A stretch of 62,483 bases of DNA from Ruegeria sp. Alg231-54. GTDB taxonomy: Bacteria; Pseudomonadota; Alphaproteobacteria; Rhodobacterales; Rhodobacteraceae. Within the stretch, counting starts at the first letter, position 1. Each line of letters starts with the position of its first letter. The stretch spans positions 30,621-93,103 of the forward strand of contig NZ_FREZ01000015.1 of assembly GCF_900143525.1 (NCBI RefSeq), read 5' to 3'. The notes below the pieces were generated by a model. The model saw only the letters and a program-made list of their open reading frames with translations. It had not been told where the DNA came from and searched no databases. The translations under genes were made by a program, and so were the position numbers. Shown here one piece after another: positions 29,010 to 38,058 of this stretch.

Positions 29010-30059
29010 TCATTCGATCAATGAGCGGCTGTTTTTGATGTGGCGTTGCACCATGTGTCGGACCTGTTTGCCTTTGCTCGGGATCGGACGCGCGGATGGC
29101 GGCACAAAATCCTCGGTGGCCAGGGCAGGAAACATCTCCAGCATTTCTGCCCGGGCTGCAAGTGGCACGGTTCTGAGCGCTTCGGCTCCGGCGAACAGGC
29201 TTTCTGATGGGGCGCCTTCGGCAAAGACGATCTCATGCTGTTCGAACAGCATGTGAAAATACTCGACCGACTCTGCGTTTTCCTCGACCGTTATGCCGGG
29301 AACGCCAACCAGCGCATGAGCAGCCACCAGAATTTCGCTGGTGTTGAACATTCGGATCGCGATGGCCGAGCGCACCAGCATCCGATGCTGTGGCGATACC
29401 AATAAGTCGCGCTGCGGCAGTCCGCTGCCCAATGTTCCAGCCGCGATGCGGATCGGGCGAAGTTTGGGCTTTTCCGACAGCTCCTGGCCGGTCAATGCGC
29501 GTGCGCCGATCCAGCGAATACGCTGCGGACCCCTGTCCATCGTCACCACCTCATCCCCGACCGCGAGCGCCTCGATAGGGCGCATGCCATCTGGCGTCTC
29601 GATCAGCGTACCCTTTGTGAAACACGGCACAACCGTATCAACCGGAATGTCCGGGCCATTGTCGGTCAATTCGATAATAGTGAGCGTCGTGTTCAGAGGA
29701 GGGACGCTGCCGCCAATAAAGCCAAGGAAGTAACCCTGCTCAGCGGAGTTGGTATTCATAGACCCGTTGTTGTTGATGTCCCAATCCATGACGCCGATTT
29801 CATAAGTATTGCCATCTTCATCAAGGACCCGGATGGTGTAATCCCAGTCAAACGCGCGGTCCAGATAGGTCTGGGTTGGGTCGTTTGGAACTTCGTTGAC
29901 CACGTTGTCGCCGTCGATAATAGTGCCATCGGCACCGTCGGAAATCGTAATCTGGCTGTATTGCGAGATCTGGAATGTGGTGTTGACCTGATAAAGCTGT
30001 GCCTGACTGGTCGACATCGTCGAGTTCGCGCGGAATGCGCCGTAGATACTGATTGCCAT
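29010..30059 (-). CDS. Hint-domain protein, probably secreted
   Basis: 349 residues from ATG 30059 (MAISIYGAFRANSTM). The first 160 residues are low in charge and resemble surface or secreted proteins of roseobacters. The Hint (Hedgehog/intein) domain follows at about 170-310: VPCFTKGTLIETPDGMRPIE opens with the catalytic Cys, and DLLVSPQHRMLV carries the conserved block histidine. Hint_2 proteins (PF13403) autoprocess or cross-link; the target is unknown. No signal peptide is obvious, so export may be by a type I system. It sits between nnrS and norC and is transcribed against both, with no known denitrification role. Confidence 0.8.
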   Translation of the reverse strand: MAISIYGAFRANSTMSTSQAQLYQVNTTFQISQYSQITISDGADGTIIDGDNVVNEVPNDPTQTYLDRAFDWDYTIRVLDEDGNTYEIGVMDWDINNNGSMNTNSAEQGYFLGFIGGSVPPLNTTLTIIELTDNGPDIPVDTVVPCFTKGTLIETPDGMRPIEALAVGDEVVTMDRGPQRIRWIGARALTGQELSEKPKLRPIRIAAGTLGSGLPQRDLLVSPQHRMLVRSAIAIRMFNTSEILVAAHALVGVPGITVEENAESVEYFHMLFEQHEIVFAEGAPSESLFAGAEALRTVPLAARAEMLEMFPALATEDFVPPSARPIPSKGKQVRHMVQRHIKNSRSLIE

Positions 30060-30363
30060 CGTTACCTTAACCTTTGTGTGCTTTGGCTTTGCGATGTCAT
30101 GCACAAAGCGACGCTACTAAGTACTCGCGAAAACACTTGCTGAGTCCGATGTTGTTTTTCAAGGCGCTAAAAGGGGAATTTTAGGGTTTTGGGGCTTGTT
30201 GCAGATGCACTAGTTTCCCTCAGGCCACACTTAGGCCGACTATTTCCGCCGGATATTGGTGCTTCATCAGCGATTTTTGCCGGTCTTGACTTTCGTTAAG
30301 GCGATGCACTGGCCCGCCACGCATGCTGATCTTCACAAGCTAATCTGCGCAAAGGAGAGCGCG
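30060..30363. other. Hint gene / norC divergent intergenic region
   Basis: 304 bases with no gene. It contains the norC box at 30286-30299 and the RBS GGAG before norC. A G/T-rich stretch (around 30170-30200) has no evident function. Confidence 0.6.
30286..30299 (+). promoter_or_regulatory. Dnr/NNR-type box of norCBQDEF
   Basis: TTGAC-TTTC-GTTAA ends 64 bases before the norC ATG. The preceding GCCGGTC and following G resemble the nnrS promoter element. Confidence 0.75.
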
Positions 30364-30813
30364 ATGCGAGAAGTCATGACCAAGAGCATGGCCCGCAATA
30401 TTTTCTATGGCGGGTCACTGTTCTTTATTCTTATCTTTCTGGCTTTGTCGGCCCATTCCCACTGGTACATCGTGAATTCCGAGAATGCTGCGAATCTTGA
30501 TGACAGCGTGGTGCGGGGCAAACACGTCTGGGAAAAACACGCCTGTATCAATTGTCACACGATCCTGGGTGAAGGGGCTTACTTTGCCCCTGAGGTCGGC
30601 AACGTGATGACCCGTTGGGACGTTCTGGATGACCCGGAATCGGCCTTTGATGCCCTCAAGGGCTGGATGGAGGCACAGCCCACGGGCATCGAGGGCCGTC
30701 GGCAGATGCCTAATTTCAACCTCAGCGACGAAGAAATCCGTGATCTGACCAACTTCCTGATCTGGACGGACAATATCGACGCTCAGGACTGGCCGCCGAA
30801 CGAGGCTGGCTGA
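30364..30813 (+). CDS. norC: Nitric oxide reductase subunit C
   Basis: 149 residues from ATG 30364 (GGAG upstream). One membrane anchor (about 14-32) and a periplasmic cytochrome c domain with CINCH at 61-65; RRQMPNFNLSDEEI carries the axial Met. NorC feeds electrons to NorB in the cNOR complex that makes N2O from NO. It heads the norCBQDEF operon; norB follows after 16 bases. Confidence 0.96.
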   Translation: MREVMTKSMARNIFYGGSLFFILIFLALSAHSHWYIVNSENAANLDDSVVRGKHVWEKHACINCHTILGEGAYFAPEVGNVMTRWDVLDDPESAFDALKGWMEAQPTGIEGRRQMPNFNLSDEEIRDLTNFLIWTDNIDAQDWPPNEAG

Positions 30814-30829
30814 GGAAGGGAACAGAGTA

Positions 30830-32197
30830 ATGAAATACGAATCCCAAAAAATTGCTTATGCCTACTTTGCCGTAGCGATGGGCCTGTTCGCGATCCAGGT
30901 AATCGGCGGTCTGATCGCCGGCTGGATTTACGTATCGCCTAATTTCCTGAGCGAGCTTCTGCCGTTCAATATTGTGCGGATGCTGCACACAAACGCGCTG
31001 ATCGTCTGGTTGATCCTAGGCTTCTTTGGTGCAGCCTATTTTCTGATCCCGGAAGAGGCCGAGCGTGAGATCCATTCGCCCATGCTGGCCTATCTGCAGC
31101 TGATCATCCTTGTGGTTGGTACATTGGGCGTGGTGCTGACCTATACGTTCAACCTGTTTGAAGGCAACTGGCTGCTGGGCAAAGAAGGGCGCGAGTTCCT
31201 TGAGCAACCCAAATGGGTCAAGGCCGGCATAGTCGTGGCCGCACTGATCTTCCTGTACAACGTGTCGATGACCGTTCTGAAGGGCAAGAAGACCGCGATC
31301 ACCAACATCTTGTTGCTGGGTCTTTGGGGTCTAGCGCTGCTGTTCCTCTTTGCCTTCTACAACCCGGGCAACCTGTCCTTGGACAAGCAATACTGGTGGT
31401 ATGTTGTCCACCTGTGGGTCGAAGGCGTGTGGGAGCTGATCATGGCCTCAATCCTGGCCTACCTGATGCTGAAGCTGACCGGTGTCGATCGTGAGGTGGT
31501 CGAGAAATGGCTTTATGTCATCGTCGCCGCCGCGCTGTTCTCAGGCATCCTGGGCACCGGCCACCACTATTATTGGATCGGGACACCGGCCTACTGGCAG
31601 TGGATCGGGTCGATCTTCTCAAGCCTCGAAGTGATCCCGTTCTTCGCGATGATGACCTTTGCCTTCGTCATGGTCTGGAAAGGCCGTCGTGACCATCCTA
31701 ACAAAGCCGCGTTGCTGTGGTCGCTGGGCTGTGCCACGCTGGCCTTCTTTGGCGCTGGCGTCTGGGGCTTCCTGCACACGCTGCACGGGGTGAACTACTA
31801 TACCCACGGTACGCAGATCACGGCCGCACATGGTCACTTGGCCTTCTACGGTGCCTATGTCTGCCTCAACCTGGCGATCTTCAGCTATGCGATGCCGATC
31901 CTCAAGAACCGCGATCCGTACAATCAGGTGATGAACATGGGGTCGTTCTGGCTGATGACCAGCGGTATGGTTTTCATGACCTTCGTGCTGACCTTCGGCG
32001 GAACCGTGCAGACGCACATGCAGCGCGTGGTCGGAGACTACTTCATGGACGTGCAAGACCAGATCGCGATCTTCTACTGGATGCGCTTTGGCTCTGGCGT
32101 CGTGGTGGTCCTTGGTGCGCTGTTGTTCATCTACTCGGTTTGGGTGCCTCGCAAAGAGATCATCGAGCCGGGCGCAGCTGAAACCCCTGCGGAGTGA
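30830..32197 (+). CDS. norB: Nitric oxide reductase subunit B
   Basis: 455 residues, twelve transmembrane helices, haem-copper oxidase superfamily. HTNALIVWLILGF contains the low-spin haem His. VVHLWVEGVWELIMA has the His and Glu of the FeB site, GTGHHYYWIG the two further FeB histidines, and TAAHGHLAFYG the haem b and b3 ligands. It is the catalytic subunit reducing NO to N2O in the cytoplasmic membrane. Its stop overlaps the norQ ATG by one base. Confidence 0.97.
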   Translation: MKYESQKIAYAYFAVAMGLFAIQVIGGLIAGWIYVSPNFLSELLPFNIVRMLHTNALIVWLILGFFGAAYFLIPEEAEREIHSPMLAYLQLIILVVGTLGVVLTYTFNLFEGNWLLGKEGREFLEQPKWVKAGIVVAALIFLYNVSMTVLKGKKTAITNILLLGLWGLALLFLFAFYNPGNLSLDKQYWWYVVHLWVEGVWELIMASILAYLMLKLTGVDREVVEKWLYVIVAAALFSGILGTGHHYYWIGTPAYWQWIGSIFSSLEVIPFFAMMTFAFVMVWKGRRDHPNKAALLWSLGCATLAFFGAGVWGFLHTLHGVNYYTHGTQITAAHGHLAFYGAYVCLNLAIFSYAMPILKNRDPYNQVMNMGSFWLMTSGMVFMTFVLTFGGTVQTHMQRVVGDYFMDVQDQIAIFYWMRFGSGVVVVLGALLFIYSVWVPRKEIIEPGAAETPAE

Positions 32198-33012
32198 TGC
32201 AAATGGATGGCTCCATTCAAATGGGAACGGGGGCGGCTGACGCCCCCTTCTACCTGCCCCAAAGCGATGAATGCGATGTGTTCACCGCCGCCTATGCCAA
32301 CAACTTGCCGGTCCTGCTGAAAGGTCCGACAGGCTGCGGAAAAACCCGCTTTGTGGCTCATATGGCCGCGCGCCTTGGCCGTCCACTTTACACAGTGGCT
32401 TGCCACGACGACCTGGCCGCGGCCGACCTGATCGGGCGATACCTACTGAAAGGTGGCGAAACCGTCTGGGTCGATGGCCCGCTAACCCGCGCGGTGCGCG
32501 AAGGCGCAATCTGTTACCTCGATGAAGTCGTCGAGGCCCGCAAGGACGTGACTGTCGTGCTGCACCCGTTGACCGACGACCGGCGCATCCTACCGATCGA
32601 CCGCACAGGTGAAGAGCTTGAGGCTGCGCCCGGCTTCATGCTGGTGGCGTCTTACAACCCCGGTTATCAGAATATCCTGAAAACCCTGAAACCTTCGACC
32701 CGGCAGCGGTTTATCTCGCTGGAGTTCGACTTTCCGTCGCCCCAGATGGAGGCCGAAGTTGTCGCCCAGGAAAGCGGTCTGCCGCTGGAGCGCTGCAAAC
32801 CACTGGTGCGCCTTGCAGGCAAGCTGCGGGGCCTCAAGGGTCAGGATCTGGAGGAAGGCGTTTCCACCCGTCTGGTCGTCTATGCCGCGACGCTGATCGC
32901 ACAGGGCATGTCCACCGACCGCGCCATCCTTGCCGCAATGATCGAACCTCTGACGGATGACGAGGATATCAAACGCGGGCTCCTCGATCTTGTCACGGCT
33001 GTCTTTGGGTGA
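32197..33012 (+). CDS. norQ: NorQ, MoxR-type AAA+ ATPase
   Basis: 271 residues from ATG 32197; an ATG two codons later is also possible. Walker A is GPTGCGKTRF and Walker B ICYLDEVVEA. With the von Willebrand protein NorD it forms a chaperone that inserts the non-haem FeB iron into NorB. It lies between norB and norD, 9 bases before norD. Confidence 0.94.
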   Translation: MQMDGSIQMGTGAADAPFYLPQSDECDVFTAAYANNLPVLLKGPTGCGKTRFVAHMAARLGRPLYTVACHDDLAAADLIGRYLLKGGETVWVDGPLTRAVREGAICYLDEVVEARKDVTVVLHPLTDDRRILPIDRTGEELEAAPGFMLVASYNPGYQNILKTLKPSTRQRFISLEFDFPSPQMEAEVVAQESGLPLERCKPLVRLAGKLRGLKGQDLEEGVSTRLVVYAATLIAQGMSTDRAILAAMIEPLTDDEDIKRGLLDLVTAVFG

Positions 33013-33021
33013 GGCCGGCCG

Positions 33022-34944
33022 ATGGTCAAGATCGACTTTGAGCCATGGGAACCCGAAGAAACGATCGGGAAACTGTGGCACACCCTCGCCAGCCGCCTTG
33101 ATGCACCTGAGGTGCACGTAGGAGCCGCGGTCGACCTCTCTGAGGTCGCGGGGCGGCTGGCAGTCCTTTTCCGAGGGCTGGGAGGTAGTCCGGGCGTTGA
33201 ATTGCGTCCGGTCTCACCCGAGGTTTCCCGTCATCGTTTGAGCTGGCGTCGCCGGCTGGCTACCGAGACTGAATTGATGCCGCGCGCCTCGTTTGATGGC
33301 GAGGTTCTGCGCCTGCCAGATCGTCTGGCGGTGTTTCCCGTGCGCGCGGCCAACGGCGCACTGTACGTCTGGCTGGCGGCCGCGGCCGCCCATGCCGGAA
33401 CCCGAATTGATGACGATGATCCGTTACGCGCCGACTTGACTGCGCTGATCGCCGCTCGACACATGGTCGAGGCGACACTGGAGGACGCCCCCGGCTTGCG
33501 CCCACTTTACGCCGAGCTTTGCAGAGGGGTGCTGCATCAACGCGACATACCCAGCCTTCCACCCGTCGAGGCGGCGGTCGAAGAGCTGATCCGATATAAC
33601 CTGGGCGAACTTCATCCGTTGTCGGAAAAAGCCGAACAGTTTCTGAAGCTGGACGATGACGTGGTCGCCCCGCGCGGCTATCAGCCGATGCGCCCGATAC
33701 CCTTGTGGCCCGAACTGCGCGCTGTCGGCTTTTCCGAACACAATGAGGTCGAAAACCCAGACACTGAAGGCCCGCCCGAAGAATCTGGCGAGAAAACCCA
33801 TCGCGCCCGCCGCCGCAAATCGGATCAGGCATCTCGCAGTGACAGTTTCATCCTGCACAAGTTCGAAGCCATCCTCAGCTGGGCTGAGTTTCTTAACATC
33901 AATCGCCGTATCGATGACGATGATCCCGACAACGCCAAAAAGGCTGCCGACGACCAAGAAGAGATTGGCCTTGGACAAATCGCAAAAGCCCCGCCCACCA
34001 AGCTGAAACTGCATCTGGACCTCGCCCCTGAGGATGTGAACCGAGAGCGTTTGTCGGGCCGTATCCTCTATCCCGAATGGGATGTGCGTACGGGTCGGTA
34101 TCTGCCCGATCACGTCAATGTTCTGCTCTCGGATGCAGATATCCGCGAAGACGCTGCGGAGTTTGGCAAGGACCCAGCCACCGCCCGCCGTATCCGCGCG
34201 GTCAAGCGCCAGTTCGAGGCGTTGCGCCCCGGTCGTGTCATGACGCGCGGCCATCTGGATGGCGACCAACTGGATATCGAGGCCGCCGTGCGGGCACAGG
34301 TTGATCGCTGCGCAAATGGTGAAGGGACCGAGCGTATCTGGATGCAATCCCGTCCCGAGGCGCGCGACCTTGCCGTCTCGATCCTGCTGGATGTCAGCCG
34401 CTCCACTGAAAGCGCCGTCACAGGACGGGCCGTAATCGACATCGCGCGCGAGGCACTGGCCGCGCTGGCTTGGGGCCTGAACGCCTGTGGTGACGATTTC
34501 GCCATCCACGCCTTCAGTTCGCTAAAACGCCAGCGCGTCTACGTCCAGCGCTGCAAACGCTTTGATGAGCCGATGGGTACGACCGTCGAACAGCGCATCG
34601 CATCGCTGCGGCCGGGCCATTACACGCGGCTTGGGGCCGCGATCCGCCATTGCTCGGCCGATCTAGCAGGTCAAACCCGAAAGCGCCGATTGCTGTTGGT
34701 CATCACCGATGGCAAGCCTAACGATCTGGACCATTACGAGGGGCGCCATGGTATCGAAGATACCTGCATGTCCGTCCGCGAGGCGCGCCGCGCCGGGCAT
34801 TCGGTGTTCGGTGTGACCATCGACAAAACCGGCAAAAGTTGGTTCCCGCGAATGTTCGGACAAGGTGGGTTTGCGGTCATCCCCGACCCGCACCGCCTGA
34901 CCATGGCGCTGCCGCAGATCTACCGCCAATTGGTTGGCGCATGA
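33022..34944 (+). CDS. norD: NorD, VWA-domain activation protein
   Basis: 640 residues. The N-terminal two thirds have no named domain. A C-terminal von Willebrand A domain (about 450-630) has the MIDAS motif DVSRSTES and later VITDGKPNDLDHY. It pairs with NorQ to activate nitric oxide reductase. A stretch rich in charged residues (about 250-320) looks disordered. Its stop overlaps the norE start by 4 bases. Confidence 0.93.
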   Translation: MVKIDFEPWEPEETIGKLWHTLASRLDAPEVHVGAAVDLSEVAGRLAVLFRGLGGSPGVELRPVSPEVSRHRLSWRRRLATETELMPRASFDGEVLRLPDRLAVFPVRAANGALYVWLAAAAAHAGTRIDDDDPLRADLTALIAARHMVEATLEDAPGLRPLYAELCRGVLHQRDIPSLPPVEAAVEELIRYNLGELHPLSEKAEQFLKLDDDVVAPRGYQPMRPIPLWPELRAVGFSEHNEVENPDTEGPPEESGEKTHRARRRKSDQASRSDSFILHKFEAILSWAEFLNINRRIDDDDPDNAKKAADDQEEIGLGQIAKAPPTKLKLHLDLAPEDVNRERLSGRILYPEWDVRTGRYLPDHVNVLLSDADIREDAAEFGKDPATARRIRAVKRQFEALRPGRVMTRGHLDGDQLDIEAAVRAQVDRCANGEGTERIWMQSRPEARDLAVSILLDVSRSTESAVTGRAVIDIAREALAALAWGLNACGDDFAIHAFSSLKRQRVYVQRCKRFDEPMGTTVEQRIASLRPGHYTRLGAAIRHCSADLAGQTRKRRLLLVITDGKPNDLDHYEGRHGIEDTCMSVREARRAGHSVFGVTIDKTGKSWFPRMFGQGGFAVIPDPHRLTMALPQIYRQLVGA

Positions 34945-35489
34945 GCGATACCTCCCTGATCGACGAGCTTCCAGGTGAGTTGTTGATGTGGGTGCTCATC
35001 ATCTCGGAGCTGTTGGTATTCGGGGCAGGCTTGATCGCCTTCATGGCCGTTCGCCTGACCGACCCGGCGGGCTTTGCCGAGGCGCAGTCGCATCTGTATC
35101 GCACGGGTGCGGCCTTCAATACAGCAGTGCTGGTCACGTCAGGTTACCTCGCCGCGCAGGCGCTGCACTGGCGCAAGGCGGCACGACGTGGTGCCGCGCG
35201 TCTTGCCTTGATCGGTGCTGCCCTGCTGGGAGTAGTGTTCCTGATCATCAAAGGTGTCGAGTACACGGGAAAAGCGGCGCAGGGGATCACGTTTGAGACC
35301 CACCCGTTTTTCATGTTCTACTACCTGCTGACCGGGTTTCACGCAGCACATGTGTTGGCAGGGGTGGGTTTCCTGCTGCTCGTTGCTTGGAGCGACGATG
35401 CACGTAATATCGAGGCTGGCGCTCAGTTCTGGCACATGGTCGACCTGGTATGGATCATGCTGTTTCCAGTGATTTACCTTCTGGGATAG
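34941..35489 (+). CDS. norE: NorE, cytochrome c oxidase subunit III-like
   Basis: 182 residues from ATG 34941, in a 4-base overlap with norD; a longer frame starts inside norD. Five transmembrane helices carry the subunit III motifs ELLVFGAGLIAFMAV, FMFYYLLTGFHAAHV and WHMVDLVWIMLFPVIYL. NorE and NorF raise NO reductase activity in the membrane but are not catalytic. Confidence 0.92.
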   Translation: MSDTSLIDELPGELLMWVLIISELLVFGAGLIAFMAVRLTDPAGFAEAQSHLYRTGAAFNTAVLVTSGYLAAQALHWRKAARRGAARLALIGAALLGVVFLIIKGVEYTGKAAQGITFETHPFFMFYYLLTGFHAAHVLAGVGFLLLVAWSDDARNIEAGAQFWHMVDLVWIMLFPVIYLLG

Positions 35490-35494
35490 GCACC

Positions 35495-35782
35495 GTGTCA
35501 CAGGCTTCATCTTTTTTCAAAAACTCCCGCCGGAGGCTCCTGAACTCACTCCCGCGTGCTTGGCTTACGTTGCTCGCGCTAAGCCTTGTTTCCGCATTGT
35601 TGACTATGCTGCCGGTACTACCGGAGCTTCTGGGCGCCGGTATCCTGATCCTCGCACTGATCAAAGCTCGCATTGTCCTCGCACGGTATTTGGACCTTGC
35701 GAAAAGTCAGGTCTGGCTGCGCGGGTTCACAGCGGTGCTGACGGGCTTTGTGCTCGTCATCTTTTCCCTCTACCTCATGTGA
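35495..35782 (+). CDS. norF: NorF, subunit IV-like membrane protein
   Basis: 95 residues from GTG 35495, with AGG four bases upstream. Three transmembrane helices with PRAWLTLLALSLVSALLT and LIKARIVLARYLDL are typical of NorF / cytochrome c oxidase subunit IV. It ends the nor operon. The first codons (FFKNSRRRLL) coincide with a repeat-like sequence, so the N-terminus may be an insertion or the start may be misplaced. Confidence 0.85.
   Translation: MSQASSFFKNSRRRLLNSLPRAWLTLLALSLVSALLTMLPVLPELLGAGILILALIKARIVLARYLDLAKSQVWLRGFTAVLTGFVLVIFSLYLM
35526..35540 (-). repeat. possible REP-like core inside norF
   Basis: The 15-base string CCCGCCGGAGGCTCC is the exact reverse complement of 43930-43944, which lies in the gcvH-gcvP gap. 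A GGAGCCTCCGGCGGG core is, from memory, common in roseobacter intergenic repeats. One pair alone could be chance in GC-rich DNA. Confidence 0.4.
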
Positions 35783-35793
35783 CCAAGGAAAAA

Positions 35794-35811
35794 GCCGCCT
35801 TCAAGAGCGGC
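35794..35811 (+). terminator. weak hairpin between norF and hemA
   Basis: GCCGC and GCGGC form a 5-bp stem (8-base loop) within the 58-base gap between the convergent norF and hemA genes. Poor U tract; low confidence as a terminator. Confidence 0.3.
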
Positions 35812-35840
35812 AAGTTCTCAGGTGCGATTGGGCACCATGG

Positions 35841-37064
35841 CTATTGAGCGGCCATCGGCATCCGCGCGATCTGGCAGCGGTGCCACAGGGCCGACAGGGC
35901 GCCGACCAGATGGTCGATATCCTCGTCCGTATGCACAGGCGAAGGGGTGATCCGCAAACGCTCGGTCCCTTTGGGCACAGTTGGGTAGTTGATCGGCTGG
36001 ATATAGATACCGAACTCTTCCAACAGCGTATCCGAGATGAATTTGCATTTCATCGGATCGCCTACCATCACGGGGATGATATGGCTGGGGTTAGGAAGGT
36101 GAGGAATCCCTTCGGCATCCAGTCGGGCACGTACCTGCCCCACGCGTACTTTTTGAAGATCACGTTCGGCATTCGACTGTTTCAGATGCCGGATCGAGGC
36201 CGCAGCACCAGCTGCAATCGCGGGGGGCAGGGCCGTCGTAAAGATGAACCCGCTGGCAAAGCTGCGCACAAAGTCGCAAAGCGCAGCCGAGGCAGCGATA
36301 TAACCGCCGACCACGCCGAATGCCTTGCCCAGCGTACCCTCGATCACGGTCAGCCGGTCCATCAGCCCCTCACGCTCGGCAATGCCGCCGCCACGCGGAC
36401 CATACAGACCAACGGCGTGAACCTCATCCAGATAGGTCATCGCGCCGTATTTGTCGGCCAAATCGCAGATACCCTTGATCGGAGCGATGTCGCCGTCCAT
36501 CGAATAGACAGATTCAAACGCGATCATCTTGGGCGCGTTGGGGGCGGCCGCGGCCAGTTTCGCCTTGAGGTCTTCAAGGTCGTTGTGCTTCCAGATGACC
36601 TTTTGCGCGCGCGAATGGTGGATGCCTTCGATCATCGACGCGTGATTCAACGCATCAGAGAAAACGATCAGGCCGGGGATTTTGGCCGCCAGAGTTCCCA
36701 GCGCGGCCCAGTTCGAGACATAGCCCGAAGTGAACAGCAGCGCGGCCTCTTTCCCGTGCAGATCGGCCAGTTCATTTTCCAGCAGCACGTGGTCATGTGT
36801 TGTGCCCGAGATGTTGCGCGTGCCACCCGCACCTGCACCGCAGCGATCCAGTGCGTCATGCATCGCACCAATCACCTCCGAATGCTGCCCCATGCCCAAA
36901 TAGTCGTTGGAACACCAGATCCGCACATCTCGCTGCACCGCTCCATCAGTCTGGCGCGCGTTCGGGAAGGCCCCGCAGTTCCGTTGCAGATCTATGAAAA
37001 CGCGATAGTTTCCTTCATCCCGCAAATCATTAAGGCTTTGGGTGAAAAATCGCTGGTAGTCCAT
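35841..37064 (-). CDS. hemA: 5-aminolevulinate synthase
   Basis: 407 residues from ATG 37064 ([20 protein letters not shown]). A PLP-dependent alpha-oxoamine synthase: [15 protein letters not shown] binds PLP and [12 protein letters not shown] carries the Schiff-base Lys. It condenses glycine and succinyl-CoA, the C4 route to haem used by alphaproteobacteria. A Dnr-type box lies 62 bases upstream, the same spacing as nirS and norC, so haem supply is probably raised with the denitrification enzymes. A second hemA elsewhere in the genome would be unremarkable. Confidence 0.95.
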   Translation of the reverse strand: MDYQRFFTQSLNDLRDEGNYRVFIDLQRNCGAFPNARQTDGAVQRDVRIWCSNDYLGMGQHSEVIGAMHDALDRCGAGAGGTRNISGTTHDHVLLENELADLHGKEAALLFTSGYVSNWAALGTLAAKIPGLIVFSDALNHASMIEGIHHSRAQKVIWKHNDLEDLKAKLAAAAPNAPKMIAFESVYSMDGDIAPIKGICDLADKYGAMTYLDEVHAVGLYGPRGGGIAEREGLMDRLTVIEGTLGKAFGVVGGYIAASAALCDFVRSFASGFIFTTALPPAIAAGAAASIRHLKQSNAERDLQKVRVGQVRARLDAEGIPHLPNPSHIIPVMVGDPMKCKFISDTLLEEFGIYIQPINYPTVPKGTERLRITPSPVHTDEDIDHLVGALSALWHRCQIARMPMAAQ

Positions 37065-37126
37065 CTCACACACTCCCGGGGATACTGGCTTTGACCTGAG
37101 GTTAGGCATGGTGGCGGTGCGATGAC

Positions 37127-37140
37127 ATGACAATTGTCAA
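37127..37140 (-). promoter_or_regulatory. Dnr/FNR-type box between hemA and dnr
   Basis: ATGAC-AATT-GTCAA in the plus direction (TTGAC-AATT-GTCAT on the minus strand), ending 62 bases from the hemA start and 105 bases from the regulator start. It could serve hemA, autoregulation of the regulator, or both. A weaker, badly spaced relative lies at 37091-37104. Confidence 0.65.
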
Positions 37141-37245
37141 GTTGTGGCGCAGGAAAAAGCTGGTGCAGAGGATTCAGGTTTGGCATAGCCATAAGGCAAC
37201 GAATGTACCGGCTGAGAGATTGGCCAGGGAAAAAGGGGGCACTTC

Positions 37246-37938
37246 TTGGCCCATGAAACACAAAAGGCAATCGCCAGACAGTCGTTACTGCTGAAAAGCC
37301 TGCCAGAGCACCATATCGACAAACTGCTCAGCCATGCGATCTGGCGGCGCTACGACCGGGGTGAGACGATCTTTCTGCAGGAGGAAGAGGCCAAAGCCGT
37401 ACACGTGGTTCTGGCGGGTTGGGTCAAGCTGTTTCGCATGGCGCCCACTGGGGCCGAGGCCGTCGTCAGTGTCTTTACCCGTGGCGAAAGCTTTGGTGAG
37501 GCGGTCGCGCTGCGCAATGTGCCTTACCCAGTCTCTGCCGAGGCTGTTTCGGCCTGCGAAATCATGCATATTCCCAGCCCGCTTCTTTTGTCCCTAATGC
37601 GCGAAGACCCTGAGATTGGCGTGTCGATCCTGGCTTCGACCTTTACCCATTTGCATTCACTGGTCGCGCAGCTGGAGCAGCTCAAGGCCCAAACCGGCGC
37701 GCAAAGAGTGGCCGAGTTTTTGCTGAACCTGTCCGACAAGGTGTCCGGCGGCTGCGAGGTTGAGCTGCCTTATGATAAAATGCTGATTGCCGGGCGCCTG
37801 GGCATGAAACCCGAAAGTCTGAGCAGAGCGTTTTCGCGACTCAAGCCGGTGGGTGTGAAGATCAATCGCAATCACGCCGAAATCGCGGATATCCAAGGCC
37901 TGCGTGACTATGCCGAACGCGACTCGTCCGAGAAGTAG
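37246..37938 (+). CDS. Crp/Fnr-family regulator, Dnr/NnrR type
   Basis: 230 residues. I see no suitable ATG; TTG 37246 follows AAGGGGG with normal spacing and retains the full N-terminus. A cyclic-nucleotide-binding-like beta-roll (EEAKAVHVVLAGWVKLFRM) is followed by a long dimer helix and a winged helix-turn-helix (KMLIAGRLGMKPESLSRAFS). The ESLSR recognition helix fits TTGAC-type sites. No N-terminal cysteine cluster is present, so it is not an oxygen-sensing Fnr; the Dnr/NnrR group senses NO. It is divergent from hemA and next to nor genes, and probably controls the boxes in this window. The TTG start is unconfirmed. Confidence 0.85.
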   Translation: MAHETQKAIARQSLLLKSLPEHHIDKLLSHAIWRRYDRGETIFLQEEEAKAVHVVLAGWVKLFRMAPTGAEAVVSVFTRGESFGEAVALRNVPYPVSAEAVSACEIMHIPSPLLLSLMREDPEIGVSILASTFTHLHSLVAQLEQLKAQTGAQRVAEFLLNLSDKVSGGCEVELPYDKMLIAGRLGMKPESLSRAFSRLKPVGVKINRNHAEIADIQGLRDYAERDSSEK

Positions 37939-38058
37939 CGCACATTCCGCTTCGATAGGGTTATTAGCGCAGACATTTTGGCATATTTGCTAGCGTTTTT
38001 TCGCATATTTGTGTACAATGATGCCAGTTCTGCCGCGTATTTCGGCGGGGGGTGCAGC

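Noticed and set aside
37091..37104. Second box-like sequence TTGAC then GGTTA near hemA
   Set aside because: The half-sites are one base out of register for a 5-4-5 site; the 37127-37140 box fits better.
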